Below are positions 1 through 7,622 of a stretch of DNA of 64,000 nucleotides, in pieces. The stretch spans positions 248,001-312,000 of the forward strand of contig NZ_BLLG01000004.1 in NCBI RefSeq assembly GCF_011766325.1, given 5' to 3'. This DNA comes from Streptomyces pacificus (GTDB lineage Bacteria > Actinomycetota > Actinomycetes > Streptomycetales > Streptomycetaceae). The number at the start of each line of letters is the position of its first letter. Position 1 is the first letter of the stretch. The position numbers and the translations under genes were made by a program. The notes beneath the pieces are model-generated. The model saw nothing but the letters and a program-made list of their open reading frames with translations, had not been told where the DNA came from and ran no database searches.

Positions 1-424
1 GGTCCCTCTCGAGGGCCTCCCGCAACGTCTCCGGGTGCACCCGGCCGAGGGCGTCGACGGGCAGGTACTCGACGTTCGCGCCCTCGTGCCCGGCGAGCCA
101 GTGCACGGCGTCGAGGACGGCATGGTGCTCGACGGGGCTGGCGAGTACGCGGGTGCGGCGCGGGTCGGCGGCTCGCCGGGCCCAGTAGAGCCCCTTGACG
201 GCGAGATTGTCCGCCTCGGTGCCGCCGGAGGTGAGGACGACCTCGCTGGGGCGCGCCCCGAGCGCCTCGGCGAGGGCCTCGCGGGCCTCCTCGACGGTAC
301 GGCGGGCCCTGCGGCCCGCTGCGTGCAACGAGGAGGCGTTGCCGGTGGCGGCGAGCTGGGCGGTCATCGCCTCGATCGCCTCCGGGAGCATCGGAGTGGT
401 CGCGGCGTGGTCGAGGTAGGCCAT
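1..424 (-). CDS. Cysteine desulfurase, class V aminotransferase (N-terminal part, runs off the left edge)
   Basis: PLP-dependent desulfurase of the NifS/IscS type, which moves sulfur from L-cysteine to a protein-bound persulfide for Fe-S cluster or tRNA thiolation. The ATG is at 424-422 and the protein opens [11 protein letters not shown], the standard start of this family. It continues with [28 protein letters not shown] (cofactor-phosphate contact) and [10 protein letters not shown], where the His stacks on the PLP ring. Only about 141 residues are inside the window; the catalytic Lys and Cys lie beyond it. No good ribosome binding site is visible. In streptomycetes a gene of this kind usually sits beside a tRNA 2-thiouridylase, so a tRNA role is plausible, but that is inference. 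Confidence 0.9.
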   Translation of the reverse strand, partial: MAYLDHAATTPMLPEAIEAMTAQLAATGNASSLHAAGRRARRTVEEAREALAEALGARPSEVVLTSGGTEADNLAVKGLYWARRAADPRRTRVLASPVEHHAVLDAVHWLAGHEGANVEYLPVDALGRVHPETLREALERD

Positions 425-486
425 GGTGGACACGATTCTACGAGCCGCCCGGAGTCCGGTACCCGCCCCGGGGGGGGCGGGACCGG

Positions 487-759
487 TCAGCCGAGGGGAC
501 TCCAGACGACCATGCCGTCGCCCACGACGAGCGCGGCGAGTACGGCGAGGTCCGCGACGCCGAGCAGCAGACCGAGAAGGGCCCGCCCGCGCCGGGCGGT
601 GCCGCGCCAGAGCGCGAGACCGGCGAGGACCACGGCGACGGGTCCGAGCACGATGTTCATCACGAGCAGCCCGACGAGTCCGAGGACGAACGAGGCGACC
701 GCCATGCCGTCGGCGTCGCGCGTTCCGGTGAACCGGTGTGCGGGTGCGGCGAGTTGCAC
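487..759 (-). CDS. Small membrane protein, DUF4190-like
   Basis: A 90-residue protein starting at a GTG (759-757) preceded by GAGGAGGAAT. The centre is a DUF4190-type segment: [14 protein letters not shown] followed by a second hydrophobic run of about 20 residues ([17 protein letters not shown]), with a further hydrophobic stretch near the C-terminus. It is probably an inner-membrane protein with two or three short helices. The upstream 52-codon gene ends 17 bp away, so the two are probably co-transcribed. No catalytic motif is visible and no function can be given. Confidence 0.7.
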   Translation of the reverse strand: MQLAAPAHRFTGTRDADGMAVASFVLGLVGLLVMNIVLGPVAVVLAGLALWRGTARRGRALLGLLLGVADLAVLAALVVGDGMVVWSPLG

Positions 760-776
760 GGGAATTCCTCCTCGGA

Positions 777-935
777 TCAGCGAACGGACCGCCGTGCGCG
801 GCGCTCCCGCACGGCGAACACGAGCAGCCAGCCGGCGATGGCGGCGGCGGCTGCGGCGGACAGCGGCGGCGGGACATGGGCCACGGCACCCAGGAGGATG
901 CCCAGCAAGGCGACGGCGGCGACGAGGGCGATCAT
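777..935 (-). CDS. Small two-helix membrane protein (52 aa)
   Basis: A short reading frame with a strong ribosome binding site (GAAAGGAAGG about 8 nt before the ATG at 935-933). The product begins [18 protein letters not shown], then has a Pro-rich turn (HVPPPLS), a second hydrophobic run ([16 protein letters not shown]) and a basic tail ([10 protein letters not shown]), so the C-terminus is predicted to be cytoplasmic. It lies 17 bp upstream of the DUF4190-like gene on the same strand. I do not recognise a family. Support comes from the binding site, the membrane topology and the tight spacing. Confidence 0.6.
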   Translation of the reverse strand: MIALVAAVALLGILLGAVAHVPPPLSAAAAAAIAGWLLVFAVRERRARRSVR

Positions 936-1418
936 CTTCCTCGGCCTTCCTTTCGCGGGGAACTGCGGGAGCCGGCCGGCTGCCGGACCCCGGAGACTTC
1001 AGAGCACGACTGTTGGCCGGCTACCCGGTCGAGGGTTCCGCATACGAGCGGGCGGATGTCTACCGCATGTCATGAGTCACAGCGCCGGCGTCCGCCAGGC
1101 ACGGAGGTTGAGGACCCGGGCGCTGACGGCACCGATCCCGATACCCGGGGCCCGCGAGCCCGGCACCCCCGGGGCGCCCGGCGAGGAGCGGGTCGCCCGC
1201 ACGGCACGCACCCCGCGCCCCTCCCGGTCGGCCGGACGCTCTTCTGCCACCGGCCCGGCAACCCCCTCCAGCCGGCCCGGCGCTCCCCTGTCTCCGCCCC
1301 GGCCTTCCCGGCGGGAGTCCCGGGCGGACCCTGCCCGGCCGGCGCCCGGCCGGGCAGTCCGGCCGGCGCCCGGCACGTGAAGCCCGCGAGCCGACGGATC
1401 AGCCCGCGACCCGACCGA
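936..1418. other. Intergenic, no convincing gene
   Basis: About 480 bp between the small membrane protein genes and the thioesterase. A minus-strand open frame (1077-1376) is Arg/Gly/Pro-rich low-complexity sequence of the kind GC-rich DNA gives by chance, with no ribosome binding site. The stretch 1000-1080 must hold the promoter of the 52-aa gene, but I cannot pick a convincing -35/-10 pair. Confidence 0.5.
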
Positions 1419-2282
1419 TCAGCCGCGCGTGAGCGGCGCCTTGGCCAGCTGGCGTGACTGGGCGACGAGGCGGCCCGCGCTGTCCCAGACCTCGGCGTCC
1501 TCCTCCAGGAAGCCGCCCGCGAGATTCCGGGTGGTGATGGAGACGCGCAGCAGACCCGGCGCCGGCCGGCAGCGGATGTGGACGGTGAGCTCGACGGTCG
1601 GCGTCCAGCCCTTCAGTCCCAGTTCGAACGCGGTCGGCGGGAGTGCGTCGACGGTGAGCAGCAGGGAGAGCGGGTCGGCGTCGCGGCCGTCGGCGAGTCC
1701 GAACCAGCCCCGCACCTCGCCCTTGCCGGAGGGGGCCCCGACGGCCCAGCCGACGGTCGCGGGATCGAGTTTGATGTCCAGCCGGTCGGTGATGTCGGAC
1801 GAGCCGGGGATCGCGGGCGCCGGGCCGTCGGACGGGCCGAGGCAGTCCTGGGGGGCCGGGATGGCAGGCGGCAGGGCGGTCGTCTGGACGTCGCCGGGCA
1901 GTGCGTCCAGGTCGCCGTAGGCGGCGAGGACGCGGATGCGCTCCACCTCGGTGCCGTCCTCCGCGTACTGCAGAAGCGAGGCCTGGCCGGTGGAGAGGGT
2001 GCCGCCGGTACGGATCGTCTCGGTGCGGATCACCGCAGGGCCGGGCGCGGAGGGGGTGAGGTAGTACGCCGAGACCGTGATCGGGTCGGGGTGCGGGAGG
2101 GCGTCCCCGAGGGCGCGCCCGAGCAGCGCCAGCAGATAGCCGCCGTTGACGGCGTTGAGGATCGTCCAGCCCGCGGAGAGCTCCGCGTCGTAGACGCCGG
2201 GTACGCCGGGATCCCGGAGGGTGACAGCGGTGTCGCGGTCGAACTCGCTGCTGCCATTGGTTACCTGTGCCACCTGTGCCAT
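1419..2282 (-). CDS. Thioesterase family protein (acyl-CoA thioesterase, double hotdog)
   Basis: 287 residues from the ATG at 2282-2280 (MAQVAQVTNGSSEFD). A longer frame upstream encodes only atypical sequence and is rejected. The N-terminal hotdog carries the family features LSAGWTILNAVNGGYLLALLGRAL and a TVSAYYLTPSAPGPAVI strand. The second half (LGLKGWTPTVELTVHIRC) is the second hotdog, as in TesB-like thioesterases that hydrolyse acyl-CoA. The region just upstream is unusually AT-rich (TAGTATTTTGCTATTGT on the coding strand) and has no Shine-Dalgarno, so translation from a leaderless or nearly leaderless mRNA is likely. The TRIC gene ends 25 bp upstream. Substrate unknown. Confidence 0.8.
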   Translation of the reverse strand: MAQVAQVTNGSSEFDRDTAVTLRDPGVPGVYDAELSAGWTILNAVNGGYLLALLGRALGDALPHPDPITVSAYYLTPSAPGPAVIRTETIRTGGTLSTGQASLLQYAEDGTEVERIRVLAAYGDLDALPGDVQTTALPPAIPAPQDCLGPSDGPAPAIPGSSDITDRLDIKLDPATVGWAVGAPSGKGEVRGWFGLADGRDADPLSLLLTVDALPPTAFELGLKGWTPTVELTVHIRCRPAPGLLRVSITTRNLAGGFLEEDAEVWDSAGRLVAQSRQLAKAPLTRG

Positions 2283-2307
2283 GGCCGAATCGTACAATAG
2301 CAAAATA

Positions 2308-2994
2308 CTAAGCGGTAGCTTTGCCGAAGCCCTTGTTACCCGGTTCGGTCGCGGTGGACCGGCGGTTCCAGGCACGCGGAGCCCGCCAGTGGAACCGCAT
2401 CGCGAGCAGGCGCACGGAGAAGGCGGTCAGTGCGGCGATGCCGCTGGTCAGCCCGTTGAGCGCGTCGAAGCGGAGGAACAGCGCCACCATGGTGGCGCCG
2501 ACGATCGCGGGAACGGCGTACAGGTCGCGGTCCCAGCGCAGCAGCGAGGGCACCTCGTTCGCGAGGACGTCACGCAGCACACCCCCGCCGACCGCCGTCG
2601 CGAGCCCGAGCGTCGCGGAGGCGGTCAGACCGAGGCCGTACTCATACGCCTTGGTCGTGCCGGTGACCGCGAACAGCCCCAGACCGGCCGCATCGAACAC
2701 GTTGACCGAGCCCTGGATCCGCTCGACCTCGGGATGGAGGAAGAAGACCAGCGCCGCCGCGACCAGCGGCATCACGAAGTAGCCGAGGTCGGTGAACGCG
2801 GCGGGCGGGACGGCGCCGATGACCAGATCGCGGAACAGCCCGCCGCCCAGCCCGGTGACCTCGGCCAGCACCGCGATACCGAAGACGTCGAAGTTCTTCC
2901 GCACGGCGAGCAGAGCGCCGGAGATGGCGAAGACGAAGATACCGGCGAGGTCCAGAGCGTGCTGGACGGAGGGGGTGAACAGTTCCTGGAGCAC
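2308..2994 (-). CDS. TRIC/UPF0126 (YadS) family cation channel protein
   Basis: About 228 residues from a GTG at 2994-2992 (VLQELFTPSVQHALDLAG). The frame stays open further upstream, but that part is a simple-sequence SVSVSVSASVSV run from a hexanucleotide repeat and is probably not coding. The protein has about seven hydrophobic segments and the internal duplication typical of the family: GGGLFRD in the first half and GGGVLRD in the second. FVFAISGALLAVRK is the signature opening of bacterial TRIC homologues. These form trimeric monovalent cation channels; for UPF0126 proteins the physiological role is unknown. No Shine-Dalgarno is visible at the chosen start, so the N-terminus is uncertain. 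Confidence 0.8.
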   Translation of the reverse strand: MLQELFTPSVQHALDLAGIFVFAISGALLAVRKNFDVFGIAVLAEVTGLGGGLFRDLVIGAVPPAAFTDLGYFVMPLVAAALVFFLHPEVERIQGSVNVFDAAGLGLFAVTGTTKAYEYGLGLTASATLGLATAVGGGVLRDVLANEVPSLLRWDRDLYAVPAIVGATMVALFLRFDALNGLTSGIAALTAFSVRLLAMRFHWRAPRAWNRRSTATEPGNKGFGKATA

Positions 2995-3066
2995 CGGACA
3001 ATTGTGCCGCCTGCCCACCGGGGACCCGCCCGCCCCGAGCGGAACGGGACGGCGGGTACGCACCAG

Positions 3067-3107
3067 CACTGACACTGACGCGGACACGGACACGGACACG
3101 GACGCGG
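3067..3107. repeat. Hexanucleotide tandem repeat (GACACG)n
   Basis: Imperfect copies of GACACG/GACACT run upstream of the TRIC gene, roughly six units. The array lies between the probable TRIC start and the oligopeptide ATPase gene. A strand-slippage simple repeat with no evident function. Confidence 0.7.
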
Positions 3108-3216
3108 GCATGGGCACGGGCCGTGGTTGAAGGCACCGGACGTTCCGCTCGGGGGCAGGGAGGAGCCGGGACGCGGACCCGGTGGGCCCGTGCCCGTGTC
3201 CCGGTGCGCGTAACCG

Positions 3217-4377
3217 CTAAGTCCCCGCGGGAGCCTCCGAGGCCCTCTCCCCCGAGCTCGAGCCCTTCGCCGCCCCGCCGCCCGAAGCCCCCGAAGCCCG
3301 CGGAGCCCCGGAAGCCTCAGAGCCCCCAGAGCCCCCAGAGCCCTCGTGGGCGGCCGGAACGACTTCGCCCGAGGTGCGGGTGATCTCGCCCGACGCGATC
3401 TCCGCGGCGAAGTGGCAGGCCACCCGGTGGCCGCCCCCCAGGTCCCGCAGCTCGGGGCGCTCCGTGGCGCACCGGGTGTCCTGCTTCCACGGGCAGCGCG
3501 TATGGAAGCGGCAGCCCGCCGGCGGGTTCGCGGGCGACGGCAGGTCACCCAGCAGCAGAATGCGCTCCCGGCGGTCCTCCACCTCCGGGTCCGGCACCGG
3601 CACCGCCGACATCAGGGCCCTGGTGTACGGGTGCCTGGGCTCCTCGTACAGCGCGTCGCTCGGCGCCTCCTCCACCAGGGAGCCGAGGTACATGACCCCG
3701 ATCACATCGGAGATGTGCCGGACGACGGCGAGGTCGTGGGCGATGACGAGATACGTCAGCCCCATGGACTTCTGGAGCTCCTCCAGCAGGTTGACGACCT
3801 GCGCCTGGATGGAGACGTCCAGCGCCGAGACCGGCTCGTCGCAGATGATCAGGTCCGGTTCGAGCACCAGCGCCCGCGCGATGCCGATGCGCTGGCGCTG
3901 GCCGCCGGAGAACTCGTGGGGGTAGCGGGAAAGGGCGTTCCCGGGAAGGCCCACCTTCGCCAGGATCTCCTTGATCTTCTCCCGGCGCTCCTCCCGGTTC
4001 CCGCCGATGCCGTGTGCCGCCATGCCCTCGGACAGGATCGACTCGATGTTCTGCCGGGGGTTGAGGCTGCCCAGGGGGTCCTGGAAGACCATCTGGAGCC
4101 GCCGCCGGAACGACCGCATCTCCTTCTCGGGGAGCTGCGCCACGTCCGTGCCGTCGAGGACGACCCGGCCGTCCGTCACGTCGACCAGCCGCAGCACCGC
4201 CCGTCCGAGCGTGGTCTTGCCGCAGCCGGACTCCCCGACGAGCCCGTACGTCTGGCCGGCCTCGACGGACAGCGAGATACCGTCGACGGCGTAGACGTGT
4301 CCCACCGTGCGGTCGAAGAGGATGCCCTTCTTGACGGGGAAGTGGACCTTCACTCCGTCGAGTTCGAGCAGGCTCAT
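3217..4377 (-). CDS. Oligopeptide/dipeptide ABC transporter ATP-binding protein (OppF/DppF type)
   Basis: 386 residues. Walker A GESGCGKTT at about 49-57, signature FSGGQRQ at 156-162, Walker B LIICDEP at 176-182 and a switch His in LVIAHDLAVVRH. After the ATPase domain comes the oligopeptide-transporter C-terminal extension with Cys-rich GCRFHTRCPWKQDTRC. The last 55 or so residues are Gly/Ser/Ala low complexity encoded by short DNA repeats. The ATG overlaps the stop of the preceding gene as ATGA, so it is the last gene of the five-gene importer operon. It pairs with the OppD-type ATPase to power peptide uptake. Confidence 0.92.
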   Translation of the reverse strand: MSLLELDGVKVHFPVKKGILFDRTVGHVYAVDGISLSVEAGQTYGLVGESGCGKTTLGRAVLRLVDVTDGRVVLDGTDVAQLPEKEMRSFRRRLQMVFQDPLGSLNPRQNIESILSEGMAAHGIGGNREERREKIKEILAKVGLPGNALSRYPHEFSGGQRQRIGIARALVLEPDLIICDEPVSALDVSIQAQVVNLLEELQKSMGLTYLVIAHDLAVVRHISDVIGVMYLGSLVEEAPSDALYEEPRHPYTRALMSAVPVPDPEVEDRRERILLLGDLPSPANPPAGCRFHTRCPWKQDTRCATERPELRDLGGGHRVACHFAAEIASGEITRTSGEVVPAAHEGSGGSGGSEASGAPRASGASGGGAAKGSSSGERASEAPAGT

Positions 4378-5531
4378 GCCGGGACCTCCGTCGTGGCCAG
4401 GACCGGGTTGACGCAGCGGGCCTGGTGCCCGGCCTCGCGGGGTTCGGTCAGTTCGGGCGTACCGGTCAGGCAGCCCATCTCGTAGCGGTCGCAGCGGGGC
4501 GCGAAGGCGCAGCCGTCGGCCCAGGCGATCTGGTCGTTGATGGACCCGCGAATGGGGTTGAGCGGCTCACCGCGCGGCGCGTCGAGCCTCGGGATGGAAC
4601 CGAGCAGCCCGTGGGTGTACGGGTGGGTCGGGTGCGCGAACAGCTCCCGCCGTCCGGAGGACTCCACGACCTTGCCCGCATACAGCACATTGACCTGGTC
4701 GCAGAGCCCGGCGACGACCCCCAGGTCATGGGTGATCATCAGCAGGGCGGTGCCCTCCTGGTCCACGAGTTCCTTGAGCAGTTCGAGGATCTGGGCCTGG
4801 ATGGTGACGTCCAGCGCGGTGGTCGGCTCGTCGGCGATGAGCAGGCGGGGCGCGCAGGCCACGGCCATGGCTATCAGCGCGCGCTGCCGCATTCCGCCGG
4901 AGAGCTGGTGCGGGTACTCCCTGAGCCGCCGGTCCGGGTCGGGGATGCCGACCCGGTCCAGCAGCTGCGCGGCCTCCTTGCGGGCGGCCTCGCCCTTCAT
5001 ACCGCGGTGGCGCTTCAGGATCTCGGTCACCTGGACGCCGATCGGAACGACCGGGTTCAGGGAGGACAGCGGATCCTGGAAGATCATCGCCAGCTTGCTG
5101 CCGCGTAGGTCCCTGATCCGGCGGGGACCCATCGCCAGCAGGTCGGCGCCCTCGAAGTCCGCCCGTCCGCCGAGGGTCGCGCCCTTGCGCGGGAGCAGTC
5201 CCATCAGGGCGAGTGAGGTGACGGACTTTCCGCAGCCCGACTCGCCGACGAGTCCGACGACCTGGCCCTCGTCCACGGAGAAGGAGACTCCGTTGACGGC
5301 CCTGACGGCGTTGCCCCCGGCGGGCCCGGCGGGTCCGGCGGCCCTGACGGACGTGTCCTCGGCGGGCCCTGCGGGTCCGGCGGCCCTGACGGACGTGTCC
5401 TCGGCGGGCCCTGCGGCCTCGGTCGGCCCTGCGGCCTCGGTCGGCTTGCGGTCGCGGTCGCGGCCTCGGTCGGCCCTGCGACCGCGACCGCCGAAGGTGA
5501 CGGTGAGTTCGTCCACATCGAGCAGTGGCAT
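4374..5531 (-). CDS. Oligopeptide/dipeptide ABC transporter ATP-binding protein (OppD/DppD type)
   Basis: 385 residues, about 50 more than usual. Walker A GESGCGKSV at 96-104, LSGGMRQRALIAMA signature, Walker B LLIADEPTTALD, then the oligopeptide C-terminal region with ADGCAFAPRCDRYEMGC. The extra length is an insert at about residues 16-73, between the first beta strand (LLDVDELTVTFGG) and the strand leading to Walker A. It contains two perfect 14-residue copies of AEDTSVRAAGPAGP plus TEAAGP repeats and a Arg/Asp-rich start. ABC ATPases tolerate length change near this beta hairpin, so activity may be kept. It starts 4 bp after the permease stop and overlaps the OppF gene by 4 nt. Confidence 0.92.
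   Translation of the reverse strand: MPLLDVDELTVTFGGRGRRADRGRDRDRKPTEAAGPTEAAGPAEDTSVRAAGPAGPAEDTSVRAAGPAGPAGGNAVRAVNGVSFSVDEGQVVGLVGESGCGKSVTSLALMGLLPRKGATLGGRADFEGADLLAMGPRRIRDLRGSKLAMIFQDPLSSLNPVVPIGVQVTEILKRHRGMKGEAARKEAAQLLDRVGIPDPDRRLREYPHQLSGGMRQRALIAMAVACAPRLLIADEPTTALDVTIQAQILELLKELVDQEGTALLMITHDLGVVAGLCDQVNVLYAGKVVESSGRRELFAHPTHPYTHGLLGSIPRLDAPRGEPLNPIRGSINDQIAWADGCAFAPRCDRYEMGCLTGTPELTEPREAGHQARCVNPVLATTEVPA
5322..5405 (-). repeat. Two 42-bp in-frame direct repeats inside the OppD-type gene
   Basis: Two consecutive 42-bp units encode residues 43-56 and 57-70 (AEDTSVRAAGPAGP twice). Shorter GGCCTCGGTCGGCCCTGC repeats lie beside them at 5406-5445. All periods are multiples of three, so the reading frame is kept. 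Confidence 0.85.
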
Positions 5532-5535
5532 GACG

Positions 5536-6498
5536 TCAACCTCGCAGCTTCGGATCGAGAGCTTCCCGCATGGCCTCGCCGAGCAGGGTGAAGCCCAGGG
5601 CTGTGATGATGATGGCGACCGCCGGGTACATCGACATCATCGGCGCGTTGTCGAAGAAGCGCTGCGCCTGCGAGAGCATGACGCCCCACTCCGGGATGGC
5701 CGGGTCGGGGTTGCCGAGACCGAGGTAGGACAGTGCCGCGGCCTCGATGATCGCGGTGGCGAGGCTGAGGGTGGCCTGGACGATCACCGGGCTCAGCGAG
5801 TTGGGCATGATCTGGGTGAGGACGATGCGCCGTTTGCGGATGCCGAGGGAGCGGGCGGCCAGCACATAGTCCTTGCCTCCCTGGGCGAGCATCGAACCGC
5901 GCAGCAGCCGGGCGAAGATGGGGATCTGCACCACGCCCACGGCGATCATGACCGTGGTCAGCGACTGCCCCAGCACCGCGGCGATGGAGACGGCGAGCAG
6001 CAGCGACGGCAGCGCCAGCATGATGTCGGTGACCCGCATGACGACGTCGTCCAGGCGCTGTCCCGCGCGTCCGCCGAGGGTGGCCGCCGCGCCGGAGACC
6101 GCGCCCACCAGCGCCCCGAGGACCAGGCCGATGAGCATCGACACCACGCCGACCAGCAGCGTCTGCCGGGCTCCCACGAGCATGCGGGAGAACATGTCGC
6201 GGCCCAGATGGTCCAGACCGAACCAGTTCTCGCCGCGGGCGCCGACGAACTCGCCCTGGTTGGCGAGGACCTCGCCGCGCCACGTCTGCGCCGTAGGGGA
6301 GTAGGGGGCCAGCCAGGGGCCCACGATCGCGACCACGACGAACGCGGCGATGACGACCGCGCCGATGATCGCCATCTTGCTGCCGCGCAGCCGGCGGAAG
6401 GCCTCCCGCCAGAGGCTGGCGCCGCTAGACGTCTCCTTCTTCGCGGTGAGCTCCGCGAGCCGGTCGATCTTCGATGTCTTGGTGGTGGCCAGGCTCAT
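5536..6498 (-). CDS. Oligopeptide/dipeptide ABC transporter permease (DppC type)
   Basis: 320 residues from the ATG at 6498-6496 (MSLATTKTSKIDRLAEL). The start overlaps the stop of the DppB-type gene by one base (TGATG), a tight translational coupling. An OppC-N domain with the first helix (MAIIGAVVIAAFVVVAIVG) is followed by HLGRDMFSRMLVGARQTL and five further helices. The cytoplasmic EAA loop appears as DYVLAARSLGIRKRRI, the docking site for the ATPases. The C-terminus ends ALDPKLRG, usual for DppC proteins. Confidence 0.93.
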   Translation of the reverse strand: MSLATTKTSKIDRLAELTAKKETSSGASLWREAFRRLRGSKMAIIGAVVIAAFVVVAIVGPWLAPYSPTAQTWRGEVLANQGEFVGARGENWFGLDHLGRDMFSRMLVGARQTLLVGVVSMLIGLVLGALVGAVSGAAATLGGRAGQRLDDVVMRVTDIMLALPSLLLAVSIAAVLGQSLTTVMIAVGVVQIPIFARLLRGSMLAQGGKDYVLAARSLGIRKRRIVLTQIMPNSLSPVIVQATLSLATAIIEAAALSYLGLGNPDPAIPEWGVMLSQAQRFFDNAPMMSMYPAVAIIITALGFTLLGEAMREALDPKLRG

Positions 6499-7502
6499 CA
6501 GTGCACCCGCACCCTCGGATCGATGACGCTGTACGCGAGATCCACCAGCAGGTTGATCAGGACGTACACCATCGCGATGAACATGATGAAGCCCACCAGC
6601 ACCGGGTAGTCGCGGGCGTCGATCGCCGTCCGGATGAAGGAGCCGATGCCGCCGAAGGAGAAGACCGACTCGGTCAGCACCGCCCCCGACAGCAGGCTGC
6701 CGGTGAGCAGGCCGACCGCGGTGACCACGGGCAGCAGCGCGTTGCGCAGGATGTGGCGGCCCCGGACGGTCCTCCGCTCCAGGCCCTTGGACTCGGCGGT
6801 GCGGACGTAGTCCTCGCCGAGGACCTCCAGCACGCTGGCGCGGGTCATGCGCACGATCACGGCGAGCGGGATGGAGGAGAGCGCGAGCGCGGGCAGCACC
6901 AGATGCATGACCGCGTCCCAGGAGGCGTCGAACTCGCCGGTGAGGACGCCGTCGAGGACGGCGAAACCGGTGACGCTGGTGGCGTCGACCCCGGTGGTGA
7001 GACGGCCGAAGGTCGGGAAGAGGCCGAGGTTGACGGCGAAGACGCCCTTGAGGATCAGGGCGAGGAAGAAGACCGGGATGCAGATCCCGACGAGCGATCC
7101 GGAGACCGCGGCCACGTCCAGCCAGCCGCCGCGCCTGCGGGCGGCGAGATAGCCGAGCGGAATGCCCACCGCCACGGCGATCAGAATGGCGGCGAGGCTC
7201 AGCTCGACCGTGGCGGGGAACCGGAGGACGAACTCGTCCCACACCGGCTGTCCCGTCTGGGTGGAGGTGCCGAGGTCGAGTTCGACGATGCGCTTGAGGA
7301 AGCGTCCGTACTGGACGTGCAGCGGCTGGTCGAGTCCGAGCGCCCGGTTGATGCGCGCCACTTCGGCTTCGGTCGCCCGCTCGCCCAGGATCGCCGAGGC
7401 GGGTCCGCCGGGCAGCCGGTTCAGCCAGAGGAACAGCAGAACCGACAGGCCGAGCAGGGTGGGTATCAGCTGTAGCAGTCGTCGTACGACGAGTCGCAAC
7501 AC
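6498..7502 (-). CDS. Oligopeptide/dipeptide ABC transporter permease (DppB type)
   Basis: 334 residues from a GTG at 7502-7500 (VLRLVVRRLLQLIPTLLGLS), preceded by AAAGGGG at a workable distance. A longer frame exists, but its extra 28 residues are encoded by a 9-bp repeat and look non-coding. Six transmembrane helices with the family motifs LNRLPGGPASAI near the first helix, the EAA loop DYVRTAESKGLERRTV, and the terminal helix ending SVIDPRVRVH. The gene follows the binding-protein gene after about 120 bp that contain a strong hairpin, an arrangement that usually keeps permease levels below the binding protein. Confidence 0.92.
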   Translation of the reverse strand: MLRLVVRRLLQLIPTLLGLSVLLFLWLNRLPGGPASAILGERATEAEVARINRALGLDQPLHVQYGRFLKRIVELDLGTSTQTGQPVWDEFVLRFPATVELSLAAILIAVAVGIPLGYLAARRRGGWLDVAAVSGSLVGICIPVFFLALILKGVFAVNLGLFPTFGRLTTGVDATSVTGFAVLDGVLTGEFDASWDAVMHLVLPALALSSIPLAVIVRMTRASVLEVLGEDYVRTAESKGLERRTVRGRHILRNALLPVVTAVGLLTGSLLSGAVLTESVFSFGGIGSFIRTAIDARDYPVLVGFIMFIAMVYVLINLLVDLAYSVIDPRVRVH

Positions 7503-7536
7503 CCCGCGTGCCCCTTTCTTGCGTGTGTTGTACGAG

Positions 7537-7560
7537 TACGGGTGGTACGGGTGGTACGGG
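7537..7560. repeat. 9-bp tandem repeat (TACGGGTGG)
   Basis: Two perfect 9-bp copies (7537-7545 and 7546-7554) plus a partial third, between the binding-protein gene and the DppB-type start. One of several 9-bp-period repeats in this window. Confidence 0.8.
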
Positions 7561-7571
7561 ATTCGGATGCG

Positions 7572-7610
7572 GGTCCGCCCGGCCACGGGTGCTCCGTGAC
7601 CGGGCGGACC
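7572..7610 (-). terminator. Intercistronic hairpin between binding protein and permease genes
   Basis: Arms 7572-7588 and 7594-7610 pair over 17 bp (one G-T wobble) around a 5-nt loop. There is no T-run, so it is either a weak terminator or an mRNA-stabilising hairpin. Its place directly after the binding-protein stop fits the common design in which most transcripts stop, or are protected, after the binding-protein gene. Confidence 0.7.
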
Positions 7611-7622
7611 TGGTGCGGTGTG

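Noticed and set aside
1077..1376. Minus-strand 99-codon frame before the thioesterase
   Set aside because: Composition is low-complexity Arg/Gly/Ala; no start signal or family motif. Kept only as intergenic.
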